Assembly (NCBI GenBank): GCA_000320545.1
Contig: ADNK01002623.1
Location: forward strand, 15,001 to 67,500
DNA from: Bigelowiella natans CCMP2755
Lineage: Eukaryota; Cercozoa; Chlorarachniophyceae
Length of the DNA: 52,500 bases
Direction of reading: 5' to 3'
Shown here: positions 31,858 through 43,282 of the stretch, one piece after another
Position numbering within the stretch: the first letter of the stretch is position 1
How the letters are laid out: every line of letters begins with the position of its first letter
The notes under the pieces: generated by a model
Databases searched by the model: none
What the model was told of the DNA's origin: nothing
Seen by the model: only the letters and a program-made list of their open reading frames with translations
Made by a program: the position numbers and the translations under genes

Positions 31858-32854
31858 TGACGTAGCATGAGGATCAGAGCATGCTACACGGACACATTTT
31901 CATAGTCTTTTTCATGTAGACATGCGAGCATCTGCTGCATAATACGCGAACATTGTAAAAGCATATTGAGACGAATGTAATAAATTGATTAAATCTTTTC
32001 AATGGTCATCCTGAGCGTAGCTATGCAAAGCAGCGGCGAAAGCGCTGGTGTTGTGTCGGTTTGTCTCCGCTATGATGTGTCTCATGCACGTGAAAGCATA
32101 TCACATCGTATACGTCCATGCGATGCTTGACATCGATCTCGCCCTCAAATTTTAACATTTGCAGTCCTGGCTCATTCTAGCACTACACCTGCCACCATGA
32201 TCAGTGCAAAGCTAACACAGATGATATGTTGCAACATACTTGTCCATTGAAGTTACGACTACAGCAGCCATTTGATCGCTGTGGAAAAAACACAAGATCG
32301 ACGGATGTAATAAAATGTTTAAATTTTTCAATGGTCATCCCAATGTAGCTGTGCAAAGCAGCGGCTACAGCGCTCAAGTTGAATCTGTTTGTGGAGAAAA
32401 TGTGCCATGCAGCTTCACGCCAGCGTGAATGCACCTGCTTTCGTCCATACGCCATGCATGTGTGCTCACTTGCTTTTGCAATTGTTCATTCACACTTGCA
32501 TGCATTGCTTGCTCCTGCCGCCATGCACAGCGCTACAAGCACACATCGTGCGAACACACCACATGTGTGTGTGTGCGCATGCATGCACATGCATACACAT
32601 GTGTACACATACAAATAGTGTGTGTGTGTGTGTGTGTGTGACTATTGTTGTGTGCCATGTGCAGTCAATCGCTCGTAGCAAAAGTATAGTCGATCGCCAG
32701 TGCAGACATGGGTGACACAGTATGCACGCAATCGTTCGGGCGGTCGAATGAAGAATATTGTGCAAATCATTGTACATTGGTCCGGATCCCGCCATCCCAC
32801 GCAGTAACCAAGTATGTAGCCAATGGCGTTGTGTACAAAAAAACATATTTTTCA
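31858..32854. other. Intergenic region between convergent genes, with a diverged direct repeat
   Basis: A segment near 31975-32050 (AATGGTCATCCTGAGCGTAG, then TGCAAAGCAGCGGC) recurs with changes near 32303-32375. A (GT)n run lies at about 32620-32640. No coding gene is supported; the ORFs here are TGCATG-rich chance frames. Confidence 0.5.
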
Positions 32855-33433
32855 TTACCACGGTGGCCTCTCTGGTTCATTTGCAGGCTCTGGCACCAGT
32901 GCATTGCGTTGAGTCTCGTCCCAATATCGATGATAGTATCTCTCCTTAGAGAGATGCCTCTCACTATTGTCTGTGCTGCCTTCCGTAGCCCTCCCATATT
33001 CTTCCTCATCTAGCGGTTCGTTGCATAGTTGTGTCCTTCTAAACTTGTCGATGCACTCGCGGGGAAATGAAAGGCCGAAGCAGCAATAGTCAACGTAATA
33101 TCTAAGGGAGTACAACGATTCATTGTAACATTTCGATTACGAAATTGCTAGCTTTCAGGTTAAGAAATTGAGAATAAAAATCATTACAGAAGTTTGATCG
33201 TAAATAACTGCGCTGTCGCGAAATTTAGTGGAAATGCTAAGACTAAAATCTTATTACGCTTTGCAAAGATCCAAGACAATGGACCGCGGCAACGAACTTT
33301 TGGTCAACATCTTGAATTCGTCTTGCAAAAATGTATTTCGTCCCTTTTCTGGGGAAAAACAAAAATATATATGGAGAAAGTGCCAACAAGGAGATGGAGA
33401 GTAGTACGATATTGTGATGTTCACATATATATA

Positions 33434-33471
<38 letters not shown>

Positions 33472-33480
33472 AAGGTAGCT

Positions 33481-33514
<34 letters not shown>

Positions 33515-35076
33515 CTGCAATAAGATGGAGCGACTGGTCCCGGAAAAACTTCCAGAGGTGATCATACCCTTCTTGCAGTGAAGATACCTACATGTTAGTT
33601 CTCAGAGAATCGATCAAATATGATGATGGTGATGATGATGATGAGGATGATGACCGTTATAATCACAGAGGGAGGTTAAAGAGAAAATGGTGATTATATA
33701 GTGGGGATCGATGACACACGTTGCAGATGTAGTCTATATCTCTTGGGGAACCGTCTGGAGTGCTGATATAGAGGCTCTGTGGCCACAAATGCCACTCAAA
33801 GTACCTATCTCACATCAACCAACAAAAATATCACGATTTTGATGTCGAATAGTAGCAGTATCCTCTCTCCTCCTCCAACGAACACTTCTTCTATACTTAT
33901 GATCCTACCCTTGATAAACAAGTCGATGTGCCCAGGTAGCTGCATCATCCAAACTTCGATTTTTTGAACAACCTCCTGGTGGGCAGTACTTGTCCTTATA
34001 TTTGTGCCTACTTGAGCAGCAAGAAGATTACTAAGACAACGAAGGGTGTCTATCATACCACGAGGAGATGTTAATAAAGTGGAGTAATTCCATATATTGA
34101 CGAATAGAAATCGCAAACCCCGTTAAACAATACAATCCGTATTTGACAACCTGAGAAAATTGAAAACCGAAACAAATCGATCTATCGGATCTCGAATGCA
34201 GGTGAAACTAAAGAGTCCGGAGCCCCATTTACGTCTTTTAGGGAAGATTTGGGATCCTGGCCAATGATGATTGTGGAAGTGTTTAATTACTATGATTGAT
34301 ACAATGGATGACTATTGGCGATGACTACGGGAGAGGATGATGATGAAATACTACTACCTATTGCCTTCCGTATGCTTCTAGAAGCAGATTTGGGGATTTC
34401 ATGATACAAGATACCTAGGGTGACGTTTTCAGCGTAATGGGCTGGCGAAACTGCAAATCGACGACTTTTTGTGTTGAGGAAGCAAGATCTGTGTTGAAAA
34501 TAAGCTATTACGTACAGGCGACAAGAGATATAAATATTATGCTTTGAAAACACACGATCATAGTGAACATGATAAACATTGAATGATCACGAACACACAC
34601 ACCCACACAATACATATGATGATGCCAATGTATGATCACCTGTAGGTTTCACACACACACATACATACATACATACATACATACATACACACAAACACAC
34701 ACAAACACAACGTGCAACAAATGGTGAAGATGTCGATGTATGATCACCTGTAGGTTTCTAAGATGGGTCTTTGTGCTGGAGGACCATCAATAGGGTTGGG
34801 CTCACCCCGTATGATGTCCTGATTCATACAAATATCACTTGAATATTGGCACCAATTATGGATACGTGTTTTAAGAACCTGATTCTTGACATGGAGTCCT
34901 CCTCCTCCTCCTCCTCCTCCTCCTCCTCCTCCTCCTCCTCCTCCACCCGTGGTCTTGAGTGTGGCGTTGGTGGGAAGGTCGAACAAGATGAACAGGCCAC
35001 CCAGGATTGTAAAGCTGCACAAGGCATAACGTATTGCCTGCTCATAGTTCCGCAACCAGCTTTCGAATTCTGCCAT
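32855..35076 (-). CDS. Golgi-type type II membrane sulfotransferase
   Basis: Eight minus-strand exons: 35076-34748, 34488-34358, 34256-34151, 34007-33909, 33804-33716, 33568-33515, 33348-33258 and 33101-32855. They total 1,146 bases and give 381 residues with every phase matched. Type II topology: a short cytoplasmic tail, the helix ALCSFTILGGLFILF (residues ~18-35), then a Thr/Gly stem with a 17-Gly run. The 5'-PAPS loop is YHEIPKSASRSI and the 3'-phosphate loop is FTCIRDPIDRFVSVFNFL, both typical of carbohydrate sulfotransferases (the heparan 2-O-type / Sulfotransfer_2 group). CPPGGC, WHLWPQSLYIS and the final DYCCFGLSFPREC also fit. It should transfer sulfate from PAPS to a glycan in the Golgi. 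The donor of exon 5 (T|GTCATC) is weak and is the least certain junction. Confidence 0.9.
34629..34760. repeat. Duplicated splice-donor segment
   Basis: ATGTATGATCACCTGTAGG followed by TTTC occurs at about 34629-34651 and 34737-34759. On the minus strand the second is the exon 1 donor CTACAG|GTGATC of the sulfotransferase, and the first repeats AG|GT about 108 bases into the intron. Confidence 0.85.
34895..34945. repeat. (TCC)n microsatellite encoding a poly-Gly stem
   Basis: About 16-17 TCC units read as GGA on the minus strand. They encode a glycine run directly after the transmembrane segment of the sulfotransferase, where a flexible stem is expected. Confidence 0.9.
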
Positions 35077-35998
35077 CACCTCATCACGAGCGTCTCCATA
35101 TTATTACATCCTGCAGCTTCAGAGTGGAAGGAAGTTGGTGCAAGCAGAGGAGGAGGTAGAGCGGAAGAAGAGTCGTCCTAATAAGTAGTACGTAACAGAG
35201 AGACATCCCAATCTTTTATGTCGTAACTATAAAACCACTTCAATTCTATGCATAAGAAGGAAAGAGAAGCAGTGACAGCAGAGACATCTTAATACTTATG
35301 TCGTCACTATGATCTCACATCAATTCTAGGAATAAGTTAAATATTATTATCATTGGAGAATTATGACGTAGGGAAACGGCTGATCGGATACAGTCGTAAT
35401 CATTCGTTTCCGAAACTTTAACGGTAAGATAAATCATACAGATTTTGTGAAGACGATAAATGCGATAGTGATTGAGAAAGTCTCAGGTGTAGGCAAAATG
35501 GCATGAAATGGACTGGTTTGAATCTATCTTTGCATACTTAAACGATGTGCATCTGATCTCTCTTGATGAGTTCAAGATGTGGTACCCCAACTACAGTTAT
35601 AATAAACCAACTCAACAGCTGCAGTAATCTCAGATCCTTCTTTACTAGATCAAGGGGCAAGGAGGAGGACATCCTCACCCCCTAACCCTACCTCACCAAA
35701 ATTGTACGATCTGCATCCACAACCAAATTATTAAATTAGTTAACACACTACAATCCTGGGAGTTCACCCCTTCCAGAGGAGATTTCAACAGGAATTGCAA
35801 TGGGTTCAAAGGGGAAGATGCCTGCCTACAGCGCCCACGCCATAGTACACTCGAATCATCATCTAACGAATTGGTCCCCCAAGTATTTTCACAGTCACCG
35901 AAAATGGATGCACTTAGTTGATTAACTTTTTCATTTCACAACTGTCGAGTATTTCTGATCCCAAACCTACCGGATATTTTACCACGTATTTCGATCAG
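35077..35998. other. Intergenic, no gene seen
   Basis: Divergent upstream region between the sulfotransferase (-) and the IQ-like gene (+). A direct repeat of about 60 bp is visible (near 35195-35255 and 35275-35335, sharing CAGAGACATC and TTATGTCG-type words). The first exon of the plus-strand gene probably lies here but I could not find it. Confidence 0.4.
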
Positions 35999-36923
35999 AT
36001 TGTCATCGTCAAACTACAAAGAATGCTCCGAAGGAAGCGGCAGAAAGCACGTGATCTTATTCGTGAAAAAGTTAAGAAGGGTCTAAAGGAACAAGAGGAA
36101 GAATTGAAAAGGAAGCTAGAAGCTGGTCAAATTGATTACCTGCGTGCTCATTGAAATGCATCAAATGAATGAATGTTCCTCAGGCCGACGGCGCCGTTCA
36201 ATCAAAAAGCCTGTCTCTTCTTCGTCACGTAATAAAGAAGAAAAGAGAAATATTACGACGGTAGAAAACAAAAGCACCACTACTAATCTGAATGAGGCTA
36301 AAATTTCGAATTTGGAAATAAACCCGCCTATGCTCCCGGACTCTCAAATGACAGCGGCAACAACAAAGGAAATATCATTGTTAACGGAGGATATTTCATT
36401 ATCATCATCCTCATCATCGTCCTCCTCACGATCTTCATCACCCGCAAAATCCACTCGGACAACTAAGGCTTCAACTACCACAAAAACTACACCTTCTTTA
36501 CTTGAAGGAAAGGTTCCACTTTCGGCAAAAGATTTGGTACTTATAAATATACCTGAAGCCGATTAATCCGAACACCATTTTCCCTTGGAAGTGATGGTGC
36601 AAAATCCACGAATTTTACATTTAAATGATACTAAAAAGTAAAAACTTATTTCCTTTCTCCTCTCTATATCTTTCACACAAAGGTTCTCATTGTGAAAGTT
36701 CAGAGAAAGTTTAAGAAAATTTTGCAAAGAGGGCGTGAGAGGTTTGAAGATTCTAAGTATTTCTCTTATATTTTAAACTATATGGTTACTTTTAAGATAT
36801 CTTGTTCTCTCCAGATTACGGAATAAGGCATTGCAGATGAGGGAGGAGGCAGAAAGGGCGCTCTTAAAGAAGCTTCGAACCCCAAAACCCCGGCGTAATT
36901 CGATCAAAAATCTACACCAGTGA
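35999..36923 (+). CDS. Basic coiled-coil protein with two IQ-like units (5' end missing)
   Basis: Exons 35999-36125, 36184-36536, 36683-36756 and 36815-36923 join in phase (1, 0, 2). Exon 1 begins IVIVKLQRMLRRKRQKARD and exon 3 begins VLIVKVQRKFKKILQRGRER; both fit the [IVL]Qxxx[RK]xxxx[RK] pattern of calmodulin-binding IQ motifs. Each is followed by a Glu/Lys helix and then a basic RRRRSIKKP or PRRNSIKNL box, so the gene holds a duplicated two-part unit. Exon 2 carries a Ser-rich linker (SSSSSSSSSRSSSPAK). No enzyme domain. The start is unknown and no family is recognised. Confidence 0.6.
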
Positions 36924-37648
36924 TACAAACTGGTGAAACTGTATATATTTTGTCCTCGAATTGCAAAGGATCGCTGATGACTCACGGTTCATTTACGTTC
37001 GGAGTGAATTGTAAAGTAAATGTTTTTTGGTGAAAATGAATATGTGTTGAATGTATCATTTATGATATCTTTTTTGAATTGATAATACCCTATGCGTGAA
37101 AACAGAATTTCAGCTTTACTTGTGGCTGTGTGGTGTATGCATGTCATTGTTACCTCTAGCTGGGACTAGTCACAAAGTAGCCTCGTGCATTTTGTGCCAG
37201 CTACATTGTTCGCTACGTGCATGCTAGCATAATTTCATGCATAGACACAGGCTAGCAGGCAGGAAATTGCGGTCTTGCATCTTCATTGTTGCACAAAATG
37301 TTGCAGCATCTTCTCTGTGATGTGTGGAATGTTTGGTGTTGCGCTACGTACTAAGTCAAATGACATCGAAGTTCATGTTCCACGCACGATGCTCAGCGAG
37401 GCAATCTAGGCTACTTGCCAAGATCAGCATGTAGTTGTATATAGTTGGCCAGGAAAAAATGAAAGTCGAGATTGATGTCGCGATGAATTGTTGATAAATC
37501 CACACGTGCGCTTGGCTGCAAAAGGTGCAAAAGCACGCGTCCAAGTCTGCATCGCACAGGGCGTGTTAGCTGTAACCGGCGAAGCAACGGTAGGCGCTGA
37601 GGTAAACAGATTTAGCATGCTGCCACAATCCTGTGCTGAGAACTAGGC
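36924..37648. other. Intergenic, no gene seen
   Basis: AT-rich sequence to about 37100, then TGCATG-rich sequence like the other intergenic islands. Nothing coding was recognised. Confidence 0.45.
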
Positions 37649-37872
37649 AACAACAAGAGAAAAAGGCTGAAAATATCACAGCAGAGATCCAAAACATTAC
37701 ATGGGAGATATCTGATGTCCCAGTGACAATGGGTCCCTTATACCCTCATGTCCAGGTAGATGAATGGCGTGATGGTTCTGCTTTTTTGATGATGGTGGTT
37801 TATCGTTGCGTACTTCCACCTTACCCCCAAAGACTACCCGAGAACCTTCAATTCCAAGCCGTCTACGAATAA
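37649..37872 (+). CDS. Possible terminal exon of an unresolved plus-strand gene
   Basis: After the acceptor-like AACTAG the frame reads QQQEKKAENITAEIQNITWE then PVTMGPLYPHVQVDEWRDGS and ends at TAA 37872. The composition is coding-like. It could be a 3' exon of the IQ-like gene or a separate gene; no join was proved. Confidence 0.35.
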
Positions 37873-38035
37873 TGGTTTTGATGATTATAGAGATGATGGC
37901 AATAGTGTTATAATGATGCTTCGTGCGATGATCATAACTATCAAGTAATGTAAAGGAACTAGGATGGAAGGAAATGCAGTGAAAATACTAGTGTACGAGC
38001 CACTGGAATAGACATATGAAAATAATACCCAAAGG

Positions 38036-38646
38036 TCATCGCGCAATGATAGCAGAATATAGTATACTAAACCTAAACTCCTGTGGGGGATTATGCCATG
38101 GGTCGCATCCGTTGAACTGCAATGCATCTGTCTTATTTTTCTCACAAACTTGATGCCTCGTATCAATGTGCAACGTATATTCCCCTTTTCCTTTTCCATC
38201 TTCGCAACGGTGCATGCGTATCAGAGGTTGACGACTGTTGTTATATTGTTGATGACAAAAGCTTTAGTAATGACAACAGTTTGTAATGTTTGTAATACTA
38301 GGAGAGAATGTAGCGAATACACACATGAACTTCTTCCAATGTTAATGGCATATAGTTTTTACCGATCGTCAATCTCACAGTAAAGATATCCTTGCACACG
38401 TTCTCCTCCAAAAGTTGATCGAAATTTTCGGCAGCGACCACGCTCGATGCCTGCATAATGTGCCCCCAATAGAGAAGCATCATCATCATCCCCGTCATTG
38501 TTTTTCTTATTATGGTCGCCCTGTTCCTTGTCCTTCTTGTCATCGTTATTAGATGAAGGGTCTCCTTTTTCTCCCTCACAAATCACTGCAACCCATGGGT
38601 ACCTATTAATATCCTCAGATCCAGCGTCTACTTTTCCCAGCAATAC
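38036..38646 (-). CDS. Extracellular Cys-containing protein, two exons
   Basis: Exons 38646-38363 and 38234-38036 join in phase (2 to 1) through a GTAAAA donor and an AACAG acceptor. The product reads LLGKVDAGSEDINRYPWVAV, an acidic Asp/Asn/Lys insert from triplet repeats, GRCRKFRSTFGGERVQGYLYC, then HRCEDGKGKGEYTL and CEKNKTDALQFNGCDPW to TGA at 38036. Paired cysteines and NxT sites suggest secretion. There is no start Met; it may be the 3' part of the gene at 38812-39412 through a GC-AG intron (AAG|GCAATT). No family recognised. Confidence 0.5.
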
Positions 38647-38811
38647 CTAGTAACAATGATGATAAAAAGTATGACGGCCATTAATGAAAATGATGATTTA
38701 GAATTAGTAGAGATGCTTCCTAATTTATGTTTTGTTATCAAGTTATCAAATTCCCATTCGACTTTTTCATTAATTTTAGTTCATGACTCCAAAACTTCAG
38801 AATCAATCCCT

Positions 38812-39412
38812 TCATAGAATTGCCTTCGAATCCCGACACTCTCCGAATTTCACGACTTCATTTGTTTCATTGATGATAGATCCTTTGCATCCTGGTCGAC
38901 TGTAGCTCTCTCTCACGTCAACACTGCTCCATTTGTATGATTTTCTACAAAATATCATAAAACCAAATTTTCTGATGAGTGCAGTTCCTACACAAAAATT
39001 AGATGCTGAATAGATACAAGTTGGCAGTTGAATTGAATTGAACATGGCATTGGTGCAAAAGCTTTTTACTGCTTTGTTTGCAATTACTCCTTTTTCCTTG
39101 AGGCTTTACCTACGCCGGTAGAGTTAAGGCAGATACCAATCTGGATAAATTCATGCAGGCCATACTCGCGACAATCCGCATCCATATATACCTCCAGCTT
39201 TACCCATTGTACAGGCAAAGGCGGCGATGCAGCTGTAGGCGAAAATGAAACCGATGATGGGCTTCCCTAGAATGGTTGGTTAGTTGGTTAGTTCCAAGAC
39301 AGAAGGATAAGTGGGTAAAACTATAACATTTGCAGTTATTCACCATGCATGTGCAAGACAGGAAAGCTATGAGGACAGTCTCCCCCACGGATCTTGATTG
39401 AGAGAGTGGCAT
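38812..39412 (-). CDS. Small secreted Cys-containing protein
   Basis: Exons 39412-39344, 39266-39110 and 38987-38812 give 402 bases, 133 residues, with phases 0 and 1 matched. It starts MPLSQSRSVGETVLIAFLSC, a plausible signal peptide. Then come VQWVKLEVYMDADCREYG, IQIGICLNSTGVG, FMIFCRKSYKW, YSRPGCKGS and VKFGECRDSK. Six or more cysteines with short beta-like spacing suggest an extracellular disulfide-bonded module. The frame stops at TGA 38812; if AAG|GCAATT is used as a GC donor, it continues in frame into 38646. Function unknown. Confidence 0.6.
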
Positions 39413-39450
39413 GTTGGGAAGCACCAACTTTTAGGAAAAAAGGCAGGACA

Positions 39451-39600
39451 GGGCACGCATTAGCATGCTAAAAACAACAAAATGGCACGCATTTACATGC
39501 TGTGACTACTCATTTCAACTTTGAAAACGGAAAACAACAGCAACAAAATGGCACGCATTTAAATGCTGTGACTACTCATTGTAACGAAAATAACAACAAA
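39451..39600. repeat. Imperfect ~65-bp tandem repeat
   Basis: AACAAAATGGCACGCATTT followed by ATGCTGTGACTACTCATT occurs at about 39474-39514 and again at 39541-39580, with a partial, more diverged unit before (from about 39451) and after. It lies between divergent genes. Confidence 0.8.
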
Positions 39601-39695
39601 ATGGCCACGCGTCTGCCTCGTACGTGCAAATACAACCCACACGGCTGATTTCATCCGCTGCTTGTCTGTGTCTGCGAACACACCAAGCTTTGAGC

Positions 39696-41578
39696 ATGGT
39701 GGAAGGTCAAGCAAAGGCTTCGGCTAATTCGATTAATTCTACTTTTGAATCGATCGGTGGAGAGAAGGTCCATCTCTTTGGAGAGAATTACTTCAAATCT
39801 GTCAGGACAAATCACAAGGTGCATGCACACGTGGCATCAAAATGCATGCAGGTGTGCGCACAGCACATGTGAACAATTTCATATTGCATTGACAGGTCCC
39901 GAATGATTTTCTCATGGAATTCAACTTTTCGGATCTATCTGAGGGCGGGGGTAAAGGGGGATCACCATTGGCATTTCTTGAAAATGGATTCATTGTGAAG
40001 GAACTCAATTCGGTAATGCGTGATGCATGTGCGTGATGCATGTGCGACTGTTCTGCAGATTTCCAAACATGAAATTTTAAAAACTTGCCATCATGTTTGC
40101 TTTTGGTGAAACAGGGTGATCATGTATCTCTACTAGAGATGACGGAATCTCTGCACCAACATTATACAGATCGTAAATGTAAAACTCTAATTGTAAAATT
40201 TTACATGCATTTCCAAGTCCAATCAACGAGGAGGTATTAAAATTATGAGCGTTAAGATAAATAAACTGGGGTGAGTGACATTTTTACAGAACATACGCGG
40301 TAATGCAAAATGTGTTTCATCATGGGAAAGGAAGGAAGATATCATGGAAGTACCTCTTCGACCTAAAAGGTTGCCAAGACGATAAGCTTTTGCAGGAAAA
40401 TGGGGAATCCATTCCGGTTGGCTAATGATCCTACTTGATTTTTTGTCATGCCATCACTGTCACTATATTCTGTATTCATGCAGGAAGTCCATCTTCGTTG
40501 GTTCAAGTTCTACATGTGCTGGTACGGATTTCAGTGTTGCTGTTCAAGGGACTGCGCCTTGTTCTGTTGCCAAACGCCTGAAAGGCAAAGGTAAGCATCA
40601 CCTGATCATGTTAGATAGAAATTTAGTAGAGACACTATTTTTGACAGGTATTTCAATGGGAAAAAATTTGCCTATGATGGAAAGCTGCATATGTCGAGCA
40701 GGGACAAAGCTACATATTCAGAATTGCTGAAAAATGACATCGTTTTCCTCAAGAATCACGAAGTGATGGATTATTCCTTACTCATAGGGATACAAGAGTT
40801 CAATTCAATTGAGGTACTTTTGTCACCTTTAGGGTATAAGTTATTTTCGTATTCATCTTCTAAAGAACCACATGCCAGGACGCGAATAATTTTGGATTTA
40901 GCAATGCACAGTTCGTCACATATTTTCCAGATGATCATAAATCAAAATATTCTGGGAAAGTTCACGTAATCTACATGGGAATTATTGACTTCTTCCAGAA
41001 ATGGAACATCGCAAAGGTAATAGAATGTCTAAATATCACGGACTTTTTTGTTGTGTCCAATTATACTTAAACTTCCTTGAAAATAGATGCTTGGCTATTA
41101 AGAGATTTTTCTGAAAGGATGTAGCCAGATGCCTAAAGACAATATTTTGTGCTCCGACACCGTTGGCAACCGTTCCTCCAGGAAGATATGCAGAGCAATT
41201 TCAGGATCATCTACTGGAAAAGTTCTTGGTGGTCCAGATTAGGAATGTAGTCTAAAATCAAGTGTGAGATGATGAATGAAGAAACTTCATAGCATGCGAA
41301 AACAGTATGAATTTTTGGCAATTGTTTTCAACTAGGATGATGCAAAAGAATGTGGAGCATATCCTGAAAATTATGAAGCTGATGAAGCTAAATCACATTT
41401 TTGCGACGGTGAAAGTACCAGCATTGGAGGTACCAAAAACCAGAGCAGGTTGAAGTCATCTATCCCAGAATCTAGACACGCGACAATGAACCCAAATGTG
41501 CTTGGAGACGTGAGTGGAAGGACCTCTGCTGAGGAAAACAAAGTGGATCGAGAGAAACTTGGTGCAGAGGCTCATTGA
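39696..41578 (+). CDS. Phosphatidylinositol phosphate kinase, minimal form
   Basis: Nine exons: 39696-39818, 39896-40012, 40115-40233, 40290-40416, 40484-40590, 40648-40813, 40912-41016, 41118-41246 and 41336-41578. They total 1,236 bases, 411 residues, all phases matched. The kinase core is clear: Gly-rich loop SEGGGKGGS, catalytic Lys in GFIVKEL, AVMQNVF, FDLKGC (usually FDLKGS), MDYSLLIGIQ, VIYMGIIDFFQKW with the metal-binding Asp, and VPPGRYAEQF. It phosphorylates phosphoinositides at the membrane face. Exon 40484-40590 adds a Cys-rich insert (CCCSRDCALFCCQ) between DLKG and the MDYSLL exon. The tail is acidic and polar. The first ATG at 39696 gives a short N-terminus; an upstream exon is possible. 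Whether it is type I (PIP5K) or II cannot be told here. Confidence 0.9.
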
Positions 41579-42252
41579 TTTTGTGAGACATTATTGAAGC
41601 TCTCTACAGCAAGCCATGATGTTTATGTGAAGTGTGCATTACATTAGTCTCAATGGATGAAGATCGATAATTAGTGTTTCCCAAAACTCAATGTGATCAT
41701 GACTGCCTGCTAAGTCTGTATCACTTGTTGCAGTCCACTAGTTTCAGCGGCATTGACAACAATTGAGTGCAACTACAGAGAACATGGTGCGCATGTTCGC
41801 ATCATGCATCTAATATGCTAATGATGACAATGCGTGTACGTAGCCCTAGAGCTTTCCACCGGCAAATGAGTTTTCATGTGAAATTTCGTAGAAAAATCGA
41901 AGGTTTACGCTTCTCGTTGTCCATGCAGAGATCAAAACCAAGGCACAATTACAACATGGACGGCGCCAAACATTTCTGCGCTTGCAACGCTACGAGTAAA
42001 ATGACGTTTTCCATGATGGGTTCCGGTAATTATTAATAGATGATGATGATGATGATGAGCATAGGTGGCTTCATGCAAATATTCACAAATTCTGTGCCAA
42101 AGGAGACAATGGCATGACAAACTGCGTCGGGTTCTTGATCATTCCCACGATAGTCTAGTAGTAAACGTTTGTACGCACACATTCAGCGACCAGTTAGCGT
42201 TGTTTACACACTGTGGTTGCATCATGAAGAGATGACAAATGAACTTAAGAGC
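41579..42252. other. Intergenic between convergent genes, no gene seen
   Basis: No coding signal. A (GAT)n run lies near 42040-42056. Confidence 0.45.
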
Positions 42253-42362
42253 TCAATGCCCGCCTACTTTTGGTTGCAAGTAGAAAGTGCCTCTTTCAGC
42301 GGATGCTTTAATCTGAAAATGATTACATTAGCAGTGATGAGCTAAACAGCATTTTTGGATCA

Positions 42363-42407
<45 letters not shown>

Positions 42408-42428
42408 CATGTAGACACACACATTTGT

Positions 42429-42468
<40 letters not shown>

Positions 42469-42489
42469 TAATTATTATTCATAATTTTG

Positions 42490-42538
<49 letters not shown>

Positions 42539-43236
42539 GTGTGTGTATGTATGTATGTGTGTGTGTGTGTGTGTGTGTACGTGCTTACATACCCCTGTTA
42601 ATCCTGTAAGATGTTCGAGGTAGTCGTTGTCATTGACATTTGGACAGAGAACTGCTGCTTGCTCAAGGTGCTGTACCGCCTTTTCAATCTGATCACAAGA
42701 AAGAAGAAGATGATGATGCTGGTCATGATGAATTCATAACCAATTAATAGTCCCCCTCCTCCTTCCGTAGAATAATTTTACATACTGATCATAGCACCTT
42801 ATTTCTGGCTAGTAGAACAGCAAGCATATTGGAATGTGCAGCACATTGCCATGATTCAGGTGAGAAAACCTCCTGGATAAAATAGTAATTTGATTGGAAT
42901 ACATAATCTATCTGCTTACTTCCACAATGAGCGGCATCTGCTATTACTAGCGTAGCATATTCTATTATTTATCTCGACATACTGCATATCTTAACAAGGA
43001 ATAATAAAACATCAAATGCATACAATATATGATGCCGTGGAATAGTACGTGACTTGCAAATATAATATCTTTATTTTCCTTCATTCTTCAGTTAATGATG
43101 AGTACTGACCGTGTGTGCAGGGAATGTTGTTGATGCAACTCGTACTGCTTCCTGATGAAGAGGAGTAGGAAAAAGATCATGACAACGATGATGATGATGA
43201 TGATCATAATGATTGATGAGAATAGTGACCTCTGAA

Positions 43237-43282
<46 letters not shown>

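Noticed and set aside
32389..32861. Cys/His-rich ORFs on both strands
   Set aside because: They arise from GT/CA and TGCATG repeats, lack any motif and have no splice context.
38363..38646. Trypsin-like protease suggested by INRYPWV
   Set aside because: No AAHC, catalytic Asp or GDSGG motif follows, so the resemblance is limited to a YPW word.
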